Shown here piece after piece: positions 1-12,700 of a DNA stretch of 64,000 nt (the first letter of the stretch is position 1; the number at the start of each line of letters is the position of its first letter). The DNA is from Pyxicephalus adspersus (taxonomy: Eukaryota > Chordata > Amphibia > Anura > Pyxicephalidae): the NCBI RefSeq assembly GCF_032062135.1, contig NC_092859.1, forward strand, positions 89,144,542 to 89,208,541. Reading direction: 5' to 3'. The notes beneath the pieces were generated by a model. That model did no database searches and was not told the DNA's origin. It saw nothing but the letters and a program-made list of their open reading frames with translations. The position numbers and the translations under genes were made by a program.

Positions 1-565
1 TTTTTTTTTTTTTTTTTGCTGACTTATGTAGATATACATACATATATATCACATTGTTTACTCGAAAAAAAGGGGTAGATGTAAGGGACTTTCACATTCA
101 CATTACATATAACATGAATGTATAACTTTTAACATGTTTTGTAATTAATATTCTTTTAGGAATGTTTTTTGAAAAATGTATTTTTCCTATACCAGTAATA
201 GGGGTATAGGGTCCCTTTATTGTTTCACTTATTAGGGCCAGACAGTGCACATTTTGTAGTACTAGTAAAAGTCATAAGGCTTTGTGAACACCATGAGTAC
301 TGGTAGCATGAAACATACCAAGGTGTGAGAATAAAGCACCTACAGATCATGGTATACTACTGATGACTTCTTTGAGAGTATTTTTCAATCCTCTGGAGCT
401 GGGACTCATGCTAATGTTACTAGGTTCTCTGATACCTGCTATACAAAAACAGGACCTAACAAAAGTACATATACATATTTGGGTTACATTTTTTAGATAT
501 AATGCAAAAGAATATGATTTAATTTTTCATTCAAATGTTTTCTTTGTCCACCTTCTCTTTCGTAG
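1..565 (+). other. NAV3 intron (3' part), starting in a T-run
   Basis: The window opens with 17 T. No exon-like reading frame with splice sites is visible. The interval ends in a pyrimidine-rich tract and TAG at 563-565 that serves the first visible exon. Confidence 0.8.
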
Positions 566-738
566 CTGAGAAGCTCTTTTAAACAAGCCTTTGGCAAGAA
601 AAAATCCAACAAACCTCCAAATTCACACTCCGATATCGAGGAACTTACAGATTCATCTGTCCCTTCTTCCCCCAAACTTCAGCATACCTCAGAGGATTCA
701 AGTTCCTCTGTCATGAAACAGTCACAGTCTAACTCTGA
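566..738 (+). CDS. NAV3: NAV3 exon 1 of window: LRSSFKQAF segment
   Basis: The acceptor is a pyrimidine tract ending TAG at 565; the donor is gtaagt at 739. The 173 nt encode 57 codons plus two bases. The product opens with LRSSFKQAFGKKKS, a basic block typical of navigators, then a Ser/Asp/Glu-rich stretch (SDIEELTDSS) and a Ser-rich low-complexity tail. It probably lies in a disordered linker upstream of the coiled coil. The following intron is phase 2. The reading frame is confirmed by continuity into both possible next exons. Confidence 0.92.
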
Positions 739-3700
739 GTAAGTACTTTGTATGACGGCAACAACTGTCATGCCATATGTATATATCATGTATTTTTAAT
801 AAAAAATTACATTACAAACTATGATTGAAAACCTAAAGAAAGGAATGAGTATGCATTGCCTATAGCAACCAGATGCTTGCTTTCATTTTGTAACAAACCA
901 AAAAAATATCAGCTGGAATCTGATTTCTATGGGCAGCACCTCAACTTTTCTCAATGAAAAGGGCAATGATGATTTGAACATATCTGCCACACTTAATATG
1001 AAATCTTCATAGGAATACTTACACAAGGTATGTCATTGCTAATTTCACTCTTAATAGGTAAACACTTAAATGTATATCTTCCATACACAAAATGGGTATT
1101 AAAGGGACTCATGAGAGTCATAAGAAAATCATGGAGGCTACCATTTCCTAACTCAGCTTCGGAGAATGCTAAGCTTGAGCTTCAATACTGCTTGAGTTGC
1201 CAACTTGGAACAAAATTAAAGATTAGGAATTCTTAATTATGTTTTGGGTCTGTAATTCAAAAGCACATCCAGACAATACCCATTTACAGAAGGAGATCAG
1301 CAATGATAGTCTATTTACTTTTAATTTGATGGAACAAATCCACTTTACCACCCAACAGAGAAGAAACTATAGGAATTTTTCGTGTATTCTATAGAATTTA
1401 GGAAAAACCCGGAATATAAAGTATTTGTATATTCACAAGCTAATCCCTTCTTTTAACATCTTTCAGAAAGGAGAAGCCTTTAAAACATAATTTGTGAAAA
1501 AATATTTCATCCTTACCTGTGTACTGCCACACATATACATATTGTGTTCCATTGCATATGTCGTTTAAAGTCACATTTCTTTTTAACATTTTTGTCTTTG
1601 TAAATACATGTATGTCTGTCTGTTGTGTAAATTCAGGTCTTCTTTAGCCTGGGTACCAAAGAAACGGCAAAATGGCCGGGTGACCTACAAGCATAGATCT
1701 CGGTAAACTGTAGTGTGGTGCATGGTATTGAAATGGTGTGCCAGAATTAAAGGCTTGCATGGAATTATGCACTAAAGGGACTCTGACCTACTGACTGTAA
1801 ATCGAAAGAAAAGTATTATAAGTTTATTTGCACAGTCCTATTTTTTAAATCTGAACCTTATTTAGGAAACCTTTTTTGCCAGAGCATTACTTTAAAGTCA
1901 TTGGCTATAATTCTTTAGTTTTTCAAATGATCAAACTTCTATTCTCTACTATCTTTTAGGGAAGATCAAACTGATACATTTTGACCTATTTTCCTATAGA
2001 TTTATGGGAAATGATTTGCCGTAACTAAATGTTTGCTAAACTACTATAGTTTTCTATTTTTGATTTAAATATCCAGTCATTTTTTTGTTTATTGAAGACA
2101 AGATTAGTGTTGTGTTCTACAATCTATACTATTGTACAGTTCTAGAATAATAATAATTTAGATCTCCAAAAATGTAATTTTAGGTTGGGCACTGTACATC
2201 TTGTTTTGGGCTTGTGTTTCGCAACAACATTTAAATCCACATTTCTTATTGTTCAAGGATCAATTTTGGGTGCGCTGTGGTCTTACATGATAGAATGACT
2301 GCCATGGCTGTTGAATATAAATGAACTTCCGTGGCAAGTCCACTGTTTGCTAATAAAAGCCCGGCAGCTCAGTAACCGTTTAAAGGGGAAACCGGTTTAT
2401 TCTTACATGGTGCACATTCACAAGGAAGCTGACGTGAAAATCACTTGTGTGTTATTTGTGTAGCACAATAATTTCCACATGAAATTCATTCCTAAAATCA
2501 CTCTTTTCACAACATCTGTCTACCACCACCTGACATTTCCTGCCATCACTGTGCCATTAATCTACAAGACGCTTTCTGCTTCTGCATCTTCCTTGCTTTT
2601 ATGCTTAACTTTGGGATTGGCAGATTTTTATACGAGGACTCTAATTCTATCAGTCAACGTTTTTATGCATATTTGATCTCCATTCAATGGGCCTGATTTA
2701 TCAAAGCTCACCGAGAGTGGAGAACACTCACTTCACAGTAGGTTCACTGATGAAAGTGGGTGATATAGCAAACCTGGAAAGGACATCATTTGCTAGTTGT
2801 TAGCAATTGTTTTTGATCTTAGAGCAGATCCATTACAGGTTTTCTGGATCACCCAGGTTTTCTTGATGAAAGTGTAACTTCTACAGTCTTGGAGAGCTTT
2901 ATTAAATCTGTCCCAATGTGTTTAGGTTCACTTTACTAAGTGTTTCACCCTTAGCAATACTTGCAGCAAAAAATCTAGAGCAAGAGTCCTCTACTCCAGT
3001 CCTAAAGGACCACATACAGGCCAGATTCTTGCACTACATACTACTACTTTCATATAGTGTTGTCTATTAAATACTAAAATGGTATGTGGATCCTGGTCTT
3101 CTAGGGCTGGAGTTGAGGACTCTTGGTCTAGAGGTCTACTGGGGTGCAGATACCTCACTGAAATACTAAGACGGGATTGTAACAAATTTGATATTTCAAT
3201 TTACTAGATAGATGTGAGTAAATGTTTAAACATGTCCTACCAAAGTATACACAAAGCAGGAAAAATATTTGTTTCAACAAAACTGGAGTGACATTACAAG
3301 TGTTTATTTGAGTGCCCATCTTGCACAGCCACAATGATTAAATCTAATACAAAGAAGATTTAGAAAAAGAAGAGTAATAAGCAATGATGTCATGCTGCCA
3401 GGAAAAACCAATCAAATGTCAAGTAGCTTTCAGCAGCCTACTGTTGTTAGACTAATTAAGGCAGATTAGTAAGTGGTTGATTTAGGAGATGGCACTTAAC
3501 GACTCTTTGTAGCACTTGTACAAACATTTTTTAATAAACAAGTCACATTTGCATTCACAGAAAATTCAGGTTTAGTCAGTAATAGAATTGTCAAGTGAGT
3601 CTTGTCAGTAATAATTCTATAAGTGTTCACAAGTTTAAAATACTAATGTATTTAGAACAAACATATCCTGAACACATAATAAGTTATCTTTGCTTTTGCA

Positions 3701-6700
3701 AGGTATTTACATTTAGGTAGACAGTCGATTAACTCTGCTGTGTGTGCTTTGGTGAAGCCAGTGATTTGTGTCATTCAATACTGTCACTTGCTAAGCCATT
3801 GTAAAGGATATCAGTTTACTGGACATGCTTAGCAAAACTGCCACCCTTCACAAAGCATTGGTTTTCATTGTAGATAATCAAGTGATTTCTACACTGTTTT
3901 AGTCTACCCCAGAGATGAATTATTCATGCTGTATCCTAGGCAGGAGCATTTGAACCTGGGACACAATTATGTTTACAAAAAAAGAATACATTTGTAGGCT
4001 GTTGGTGTCTGATTGAGCAGGAACAACAATATGGGGTAACAGATCCTTTGCTGAGCATACGTTTTTTATCAAAATCTTAGAGAAATCAAGGTAAACTTTA
4101 TTGGGAATAGGATACAATGAGACAAATGTGAAATGAATGATAGCAACTGTAGGAAATAATCTAAAGGGTATGAGTTAAAAAAAAGCAGATCCAGTATGGG
4201 GCTATAGTGTATAGTAAGTGGAAGGAAGGAATGAATGAAGAAAGTAAGGAGTAGAGTAGGGAATTGGAAGAAAACAAACTGGTGATTCACCTCAGTACAT
4301 AACAGACAAGAGATAATTAAAAAATGACAACTTTTTTTATTTCACTGAACCCCTTCAGTCAACATTTTATCATTAATTTATTACTTAGGTTTGCCTACTC
4401 CAACCCCTTCCCAAAATGAAAAATGCTAGATACGCTTATCCTAAAAACTACAAATCCCAGACTGCCCCTCCAGCTTGTGACATGATATACTGGAAATTGT
4501 AGTTTTGCTATTAAAAATTAAATAGCTTTTGTTTTAAATTAAAAAAATTTCAATGATTCAATGATTATATATGGTAAATATTCCACCACGCCTAACTATA
4601 TTTGACCCTAATCTGGCTCTAATCTGCACTACAAGATGGTGATCATGTGTCGTACATAGTGTGCTTTCAATGCTGACGACATTTTTTGAGATTTTGTGGA
4701 AAGACCTGTTAAAAGGCAGTATAGTTTCATACTTGCATTGCAAAATCCGTTGTTGACTTAACCTATTTCAGGCAAGAAAATAGAAAGAATGCTTACCACA
4801 TGCTCTTTTTTTCTGAAGCTTTCATATATTTATTATTTTATGTTAAATAAGTTTTTGTTTACAGAATGAAATGCTATGCCTTGTAAATTGCTCCTAAAAT
4901 ATGATTCTTTGCCTTTAAAAGGATCTGTGAATGCACTGAAGCTGAAACTGAAATAATCCTGCAGCTAAAAGGTGAACTTCGAGAAAAAGAGTTGAAGCTG
5001 ACAGATATTCGCCTGGAGGCTCTTAGCTCTGCACATCACCTTGACCAAATCAGAGAAGCAATGAACCGCATGCAGGTCAATGATCCTCAACATTTAAAAT
5101 GTTTTGTGTTGTAGATGGTTGTACACTGATACCCTGTTTTCTCATTCTCAGCATTCTAAATATGCTGGTATTATTTAAGAGAGCTAACCTGTGGAATAAC
5201 CTGCTATTGGTTAGGGAGAGCTTTGGGAGAGCCTACCCCTTGCTTTATTATCATGGTTTGTAGTCACAATTGAATCAAGGGTTAAAAGAAATGCCATCAA
5301 TTTGTGAAATAATAATACCTCTTGATTTCTCTATTAAATAATGATTTATGGAAAAAAAGAGATATTTATGCTTACAAATGAAGTTTACAAAGATGTTCAA
5401 TTCTAGTCCTGGAAGGCCACGTAACAGCCAGATTTTGTTAAAAACCTGTATTTACCCCTTATGAAATCTTACATTGCAGACAAGAGCTAAATATTAGGAT
5501 GTTATTGGGTGGTGTTGTCTTGCAAATCCATGCCTCCATTTGCATTGCTACAGACTTAAGCTTTCTTAATTGTACAATCACAGGGTGAGGGGCACAGTTA
5601 TACTTTGTGCCATAGATATGAATATTGCAGCCTATTGCATCTCCGACTCTTTGAGTGTCATGCTATGGCATCTGTACTGGCTGAAACGTGGACACTGTGC
5701 CTATTGTTCTCATAACAGCTGGGTCTACCTTTGAGCCAATGCAGTAGTTTCTTCAGTAGGCTCGGGAGTTGTGGGAAGTAACCAAGCCAAAATATTTATA
5801 TCTAGGTAATGGCAAAGCACAGATAGTGAGTGCTATCACTTAATAGAAATTATTGGGAAACAAACATATTGTTGCAAATATTACCTCTAAACCCTGTTTT
5901 TGATAAAGTCAGTTTTTATTTGAGCACAATTTAAATTAATGTGCCAAATGCAGCCTGTTACAATTATGCATCAACCATGGCCACTGAACTTCAAAACATA
6001 CAAATGCATTCCTATTTTTATTTTCCAAAGTCAAACTTTCTTTAAAGTAACTACTTGTCTGATGCAAGCTGCCATTGTCTGTCCTTCAAATTTTAAACTA
6101 GATTTAAAGCATTCAACAAATCTTCCACAGCTCTAGATTTAGCATGGGTCCTGTGAGCTAGACAATAAGAGCTTCCATCAGATGTTTGCATGTACACACA
6201 TTCCCTTAAGTCTGAAAAACAGCTTGGGCATGTTGATTACTAAAATTTTATATAAGAATGCATTTTCACAATTTGGATTCCATTTTTTACTTGAAGACTT
6301 TCTTTTTGCCATTCAACAATGGACTATTATGTTTTAAAAATACTATGTATTTGAATTTTAGAATGAAATTGAAATACTGAAAGCAGAGAATGACAGGCTA
6401 AAAGCCGAAACCAGCACCTCAGGAAAAATAAACCGACCTTCCTCTGAATCGTCAAGTTGCACCTCATCTTCTTCACGTCAATCACTTGGTCTTTCTTTAA
6501 ATAATTTGAATATATCAGAAACCATAGCAACAGGTATGCAAAACTGTTTTTTTCTTTTGTAGTTAAATTTTAGTTTAATACTAGAAAAAAATATTATTTT
6601 CCAGACAGTCATGAATATGTGGCATATCATTTATATTGGTGCATATTTTTATTTCTGGAAATTCAGAATATGGTAGTAGGACTAGTATGTCTTGTGGATT

Positions 6701-9700
6701 GTTAAAATTTGGCTATCTGTATAAAATACCATTGGACACCAAATATATATACAACAAAAACGGGAGAACAAAAAAATCTCTTGTATATAAAAAATTTTTG
6801 TATAGCTGGAATTTGCTTCATCACATCACTGCTGACAGTCATGAACATGGGGTGATTAAATAAGCATTTCAATTCTGGATATGCTTTTATTTGTAGAAGT
6901 TTTAATATGTATTCGTTATACGATAATATCGATATACATATTGGGACATATGCAGTACATTAGACAGTGCTGGATGTCAGTTTCTGCCTTTTGTTTTAGC
7001 TAAAAAAAGACAAATTTGTGTAAATGTATAACTGCATATATTCACGTTTAAGAATTATCATTCATAAATGAAACTTTATGAAAAACACAGTAGTTTAATA
7101 CTGATGCATAGGTGAAGGAAACACTTTATGTATCATATATTTTGAGATATACAGTAACACCAGGAAGTACCTTCGATAAATCTCCAACATTCTGACTTAC
7201 TCACTTTTTTGGATTTTTTTAGGGTTTTTAGTATACAAAGGTTTGTAGATTCTTCCAGAGCTTCAGACTAAACTTGTTATACTTACGCCTTTGTTTGCCA
7301 AGTGACTGCTAATTTAAAACCGTTACAAGATAGAAACAGAAGGATTATTTATCTAAAGATAATGTGTAATAATAGGTGCTCATTTTTTTATTTATTACAT
7401 TTTAGGTTAAATGAACAGATGCAAATGATGTTATTCTTACTTCTGTTTCTTCAGATATTTTACTGGATGACGTCAGAGATGGAACTTATCATAAGGATGG
7501 GTGTAGTGTTAAAATCGTAGTCTGTGTTAATAAAGGTTATGGAAGGACCAAGGTATGCTTATTTTAGTCTACTAAACCACAGTGTACAAGTCACAATAAT
7601 AAAATTGTATGTTATATATAAGTTGTATACCAGTATAATAATTTTGTGAACTGCTGCTAAGCAAACATATTACAAACCAGCACAATTCAAACTAAGTATA
7701 TGCTAAAAAATTCATAAACTTAAGCAGTAGTTTCTAATTTTAAGTGGATCTTTAAGCACAAACAGTAGATCCAGAGAAAAGGGCAGCTAATATATTATGC
7801 AAATTTTGACTTTTCTTGTAAAAGCTAACCATGACTTAACTTCATAGTTATGGTGATGACATGTGTCATTTATCACTAAATGTACCATCTGTTAATATCT
7901 TGTTTATAATATACTCAGTGAGTATTGTCTGTATTGTGTTGGTTAAAGCTAGGAAAGACAAAGAAACAAGGTTGCTTTAAAGTTCCTGGTAAAAAGAAAA
8001 CTATAGTAATATAGTAAAGATTATGTCTATATTACCAACTCTTTTTTTCCCATCAAAAGAGAAAGTAAATCTAAAAACCTGTAGGTCCACTTTTGTTGCA
8101 GATGCATAAAAAACAAAGTGAAAAAATATCAAAGTCAATAAATAAAAAAATGTAGGTAGGACATCTACTAGCCATTTCAGTAATGTATTAGGCTGAGAAA
8201 AGTATATGTAATACTATTTGTTAAAATCCCTGCAAAGAGTATAGTTGACCTGTAGGGTGAATGATTATATTTTGCCACAAACTGGATATGTCTGTGAAAG
8301 TTCTAATTTGTCTGGACCATGGTATACTCAGCAATGGTTTGTTATTTTTAACTGGACCTTCTGGCCGTAAAGACTTTTTGCAGCTTATCCTTGTTCACTC
8401 AGCAACACATCACATTTGTGGTCACACCGGTAACTCATTAACTCCACAAACTAGAGTTTTACTTAAAATCTAATTTGAGCATCTTTAGTATTTAATTTAG
8501 GATTATGACATGTACATATTGGAGGAGAACATAGACAAAATATGTTTTTCTTTGTTCTGAAATGTATTTAGCAAATGTGGGACAACCACATATATTAATA
8601 TTGCATGGATATTATATGTTATACTTTATGTGATGCTCTTTTCTAGGATGCAAAAAGTCACCAGTATTTAATTGGATCTATTGGAGTCAGTGGAAAGACC
8701 AAGTGGGATGTTTTAGATGCAGTCATTAGACGGCTATTTAAGGTAACCTTGAACTCTATTTGTGCACTTAAAATTAACTTTTCCATTTCCTAAACATGAG
8801 AACATCATAGTATTTTAATTATTTGCTCAATCTCACAGAGGCCTCATTCTTTTCTCAACATTCAGACTTAACTTTTCTCTTATTGAACATTTCCATTAAA
8901 AAAATCTGCCATTTTTACTCTTACTGTTAACGTATACAGAAGGTAATGATACACAGCTGTCTCTGGAAGGTGCACACAGAAGATACACAGGTATCTTGGA
9001 CATGTGAGTTGTAATTGACAAATTGGTAGCACACATGGTAACATCTGGGTCCTGGGACACCAGTTAGTGTATATAGGCTGAGTAGTTCATGTATAATGGT
9101 GTTTTTTATAATCTGTACAGTGATATATTAACATTTATGCAGTCTTTTGCAAAACAAAAAAGGCAAGCCAATACTAATTTAAATAATACATTTATTATTA
9201 GGGGGTAGGGGGCTTGAGAAATTGAAAGGCTGTGTGTACACCTGCATTCCTTCTTCCTGGCAACACCTACTGATGTTAGAATGGTTCGGAAATATGGAAA
9301 TAATTGTATTTTGAATACTAACAAGGTTTTTCTATAATTAGAATATTTAGATGTACTGGCATATCAGGGAATATGTAAATGTAAGAACCCTAAATAAAAG
9401 CCAGAGATTGTACAGGGAAGCAAATTTATCTGACAGTTTTCAATGACAAGGAGTTTACTAGTGAGTTTATCGCCCAGGGAAAACAAAATATAGCTACTTG
9501 GAAGAGTTCATCAGAATCATCACTGCTCTTTTAAGCCACTCAACCAAAAAAAAAAAAAAATAATACACATTTTTTATTATTAGATTATTATCAAGCTTTG
9601 CAGAATAAATATAAGGGTAATTGCGATCAACACATGCAAGAATTCCTTGTTTATTTATTCACATATCTGTGTTTTAGTAACAGCAAATGACATAAATAGT

Positions 9701-12700
9701 TAGGTACATGTATTATTTGTGTCTGCCCCCCATCATCAAGTATTAAATTCTATATTTTGTCACCTGATCTCTCCGGAAACAGCCGGAATATTGATGAGTG
9801 CAGGGTTGCCATAAGTAATCAAAAAAAAAAGGCAAAATTTTCAGTGCTTTAGGTAAAGATCAGAGAGAATATGAAAGCAATGAAAATGACCTCTGGTATT
9901 ATTGATAATTTTTTTAATGATGAAAATTAGTGTATCCCTTTATCTTGTCTTGGCTATGGTTATTTCTTGATTTTGGTTGCATTAGGGATATATTTTATTG
10001 ATTATGGTTAAATGTAAATTTGCTTTACTAATATTTACCACAATTGGCAAGAACATCACACAATATTACCAAAATACCAAAGTCTTCTGGCTGATAAAAA
10101 CATGACGATGTTGCTTCCTTTTCAAAAATAGATAAGAACTAGGCCATGTAAGACCACAAATCTGCTAATAGTTTCTTTTTACCACAATTTCCGTGCCATC
10201 TAAATGAGCTGTGAGGGCTAAATAATTTCCCTGTTTCTTTTTGTATTTGTCTTGATAAAGGTGTATAAGTGTTATGCAGGATGCAGGTACTTGGCAAGAT
10301 GCATGGTATTATTGTAAAGGATTGCTAACACTTTGCAGAATAAGATCCAGGTCCTCAGTGGGGTTCTCCCTGTGCATGCCTGCTGTGGCTAGAATTTTAT
10401 GATGAAGTCGTAACATTTAGAAAATCCTCTCTCTAACAGAAGGCGAGGAGGCAAAGACTACAGTTTGTGATGATTCTTTTGAAAGATATCTGTAATAATA
10501 TTCAAATGATGACATGAAACATGTGCAGCTGGTTTTAAAACTCGATTTGTGCCTTCATTAACATTCATTAGAGAACCATTACCATATATATTTTCTCTGT
10601 TTACTTTTCTTTTTTAATGAGGGTTATTGATTCAATAAACAAAGGCTTTTATTATTTGTAACCTTTTTTGCATTATTACCCAGGAATACATATACCGTGT
10701 TGATCCGGCCTCCAATCTGGGCTTAACATCAGAAGCTATCACAAACTACAGTATTGGTGATGTAGTTAGAGCTAACAATACAGAAGTGCCTGAAATGTTA
10801 CCCTGTGGATATCTAGTAGGAGAAAATAATATCATCACTGTGAATATTAAAGGTATTTTTCACTTTTTTTTTTTGTTACGTATCACAGACTGTTTTATTT
10901 AATTGCTGGATTTCTTATCAACTTGCATACAATGTTTTTTGTGGCTTCAGGATCATCAGCAGACATGAAAAGTACCGTATTTTTCGGCATATAAGACGCA
11001 CTTTTTCTTCCCCAAAACTGGGGGGGAAAAGTGGGTGCGTCCTATACGGCGAATGCAAGTTTTAAAAATAAATAAAACCGGTAAAATACTTACCCGATCC
11101 CGCGATCCTGCGTGCTTCTGCGATCTTCTCTCCTCTCCTCCTGGCTGCAGCGCGTGTCCCCGCCTTCCTGCAGACCCAGCGAGGAGAAGCCTGCACACGC
11201 GATCCCGGAAGCAGGCTGGGAGAGCAAGCGTGCCCCCCCGATCCCGGAAGCAAGCCGGAGGAGCGAAACGGACCGGTAAGTGGGAAGGGATGATCAGCAG
11301 GGGATAAATAGGCACAGAGTGGGGAATTTATCCTCTTCTGATCACTCTGTGCCAATTCATCCCCTTCTGATCGCCCTGTGCCTATTCAACCCCTTCTGAT
11401 CACTCTGTGCCAATTTATCAGAAGGGGTTGAATTGGCACAGGGTGATCAGAAGGGGATGAATTGGCACAGGGCGATCAGCAGGGGATAAATTGGCACAGA
11501 GTGGGGAATTTATCCCCTTCTGATCACTCTGTTCCAATGTATCCCCTTCTGATCGCCCTGTGCCAATTCAACCGCTTCTGATCACTCTGTGCCAATTTAT
11601 CAGATCACAGGGTGATCAGAAGGGGATAAATTGGCACAGAGTGATCAGAAGGGGATAAATTGGCACAGGGTGATCAGAAGGGGAATAATCTTTTAGAATC
11701 TTTTTTTCCTAGATTTTCCTTCTTTAAAATTGGGTGCGTCTTATATGCCGGAGCGTCTTATATGCCGAAAAATACGGTATATTATTTATGGACATTTGCA
11801 GAGCACCCAGTAGCATTGCACTTGATTGATATACATGCTTTACTATTAGTCCATAACTATGGTTGGTGGTCTCACTGAACAATGATATGGTGGGCAGGAG
11901 AGGGCAGACCTGATTTTATTATTTTATCTGATTACAGTATACATACCAATCTACCCCCCTGAGCCACTAGTAGACCTCATGAAAGCAAATAAATTAAACA
12001 TGACAGGGTACACTATTAAAAGATTTATGAGATTAAACTTAGAATGAAGACACCAACAATATTTAATATTTTTTTAATAATTTAAGAAGGAGTGAAACCA
12101 TTTCTCTAAAAATATTACATATATGGGTCCCATATTAAAAAGTATCATTGTCAATGATAGGTAAACAGATTGTGGGATCACATTTTCTAACATGCCTATG
12201 ATTATTTACTTTTTTATATATTTGTTAAACTCCTCTATGATCTAGAGATTTTTTTTTTTACAATAATTTTATCACTAATAAAATACATAAAACAATTACA
12301 AGTACATACCAGGAATCAAACTGTTATGTTGAGAGCAATGTCTGGTTTCAGTAGCTTAAACTTGGTCAATCATAATTTTTTCTTTAAAGTAGTTGGGAAC
12401 ATTAGTGAAGTTCAAACTAAAGGTGATGGATGAACGGTCTGTTATATTCAGCTGCTTTATAGAGTCACCCTTGGCATCTTTTTGCATGCGGACCCAGACT
12501 ATGGAATTTATTCTTTTTATTGTCTCTGCTATTTGGACCTAACATTCAACAATTAGCACTTATTTATATAATCTTGGGATCATGATATCACATTTAGCTG
12601 TCAGATCGCTGATAAATAGTGCTTTATAATAGTGCTATATTTGCTAAATAAAAAGTGCTTTTTTCAGGGGTTAGCAGTACAAAGAAAAAAATGTTGCTGT

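Larger units (their letters stand above)
1703..4921 (+). other. NAV3 intron with three small repeat copies
   Basis: Phase 2, 3.2 kb. It contains a palindromic CCTGATTTA element (2689-2914), another palindromic element (2974-3132) and a short ACTACAAATCCCAG inverted repeat (4444-4507). The rest is AT-rich with no further exon seen. Confidence 0.75.

Noticed and set aside
566..738. Assignment of the gene as NAV1 or NAV2
   Set aside because: The cassette KKRQNG peptide, ICECTEAE, SRQSLGLSLNNLNI and the C-terminus ending LESTL fit remembered NAV3 better than either paralogue.
8647..8742. GVSGKT as a possible second P-loop in NAV3
   Set aside because: It lacks the spacing and flanking strand of a Walker A. 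The true P-loop GPSGTGKT is in the exon at 13,464-13,699.
10956..11355. Overlapping frames of 90-119 codons on both strands
   Set aside because: They fall in the GC-rich interior and repeat array of a MITE. Open frames there reflect composition.
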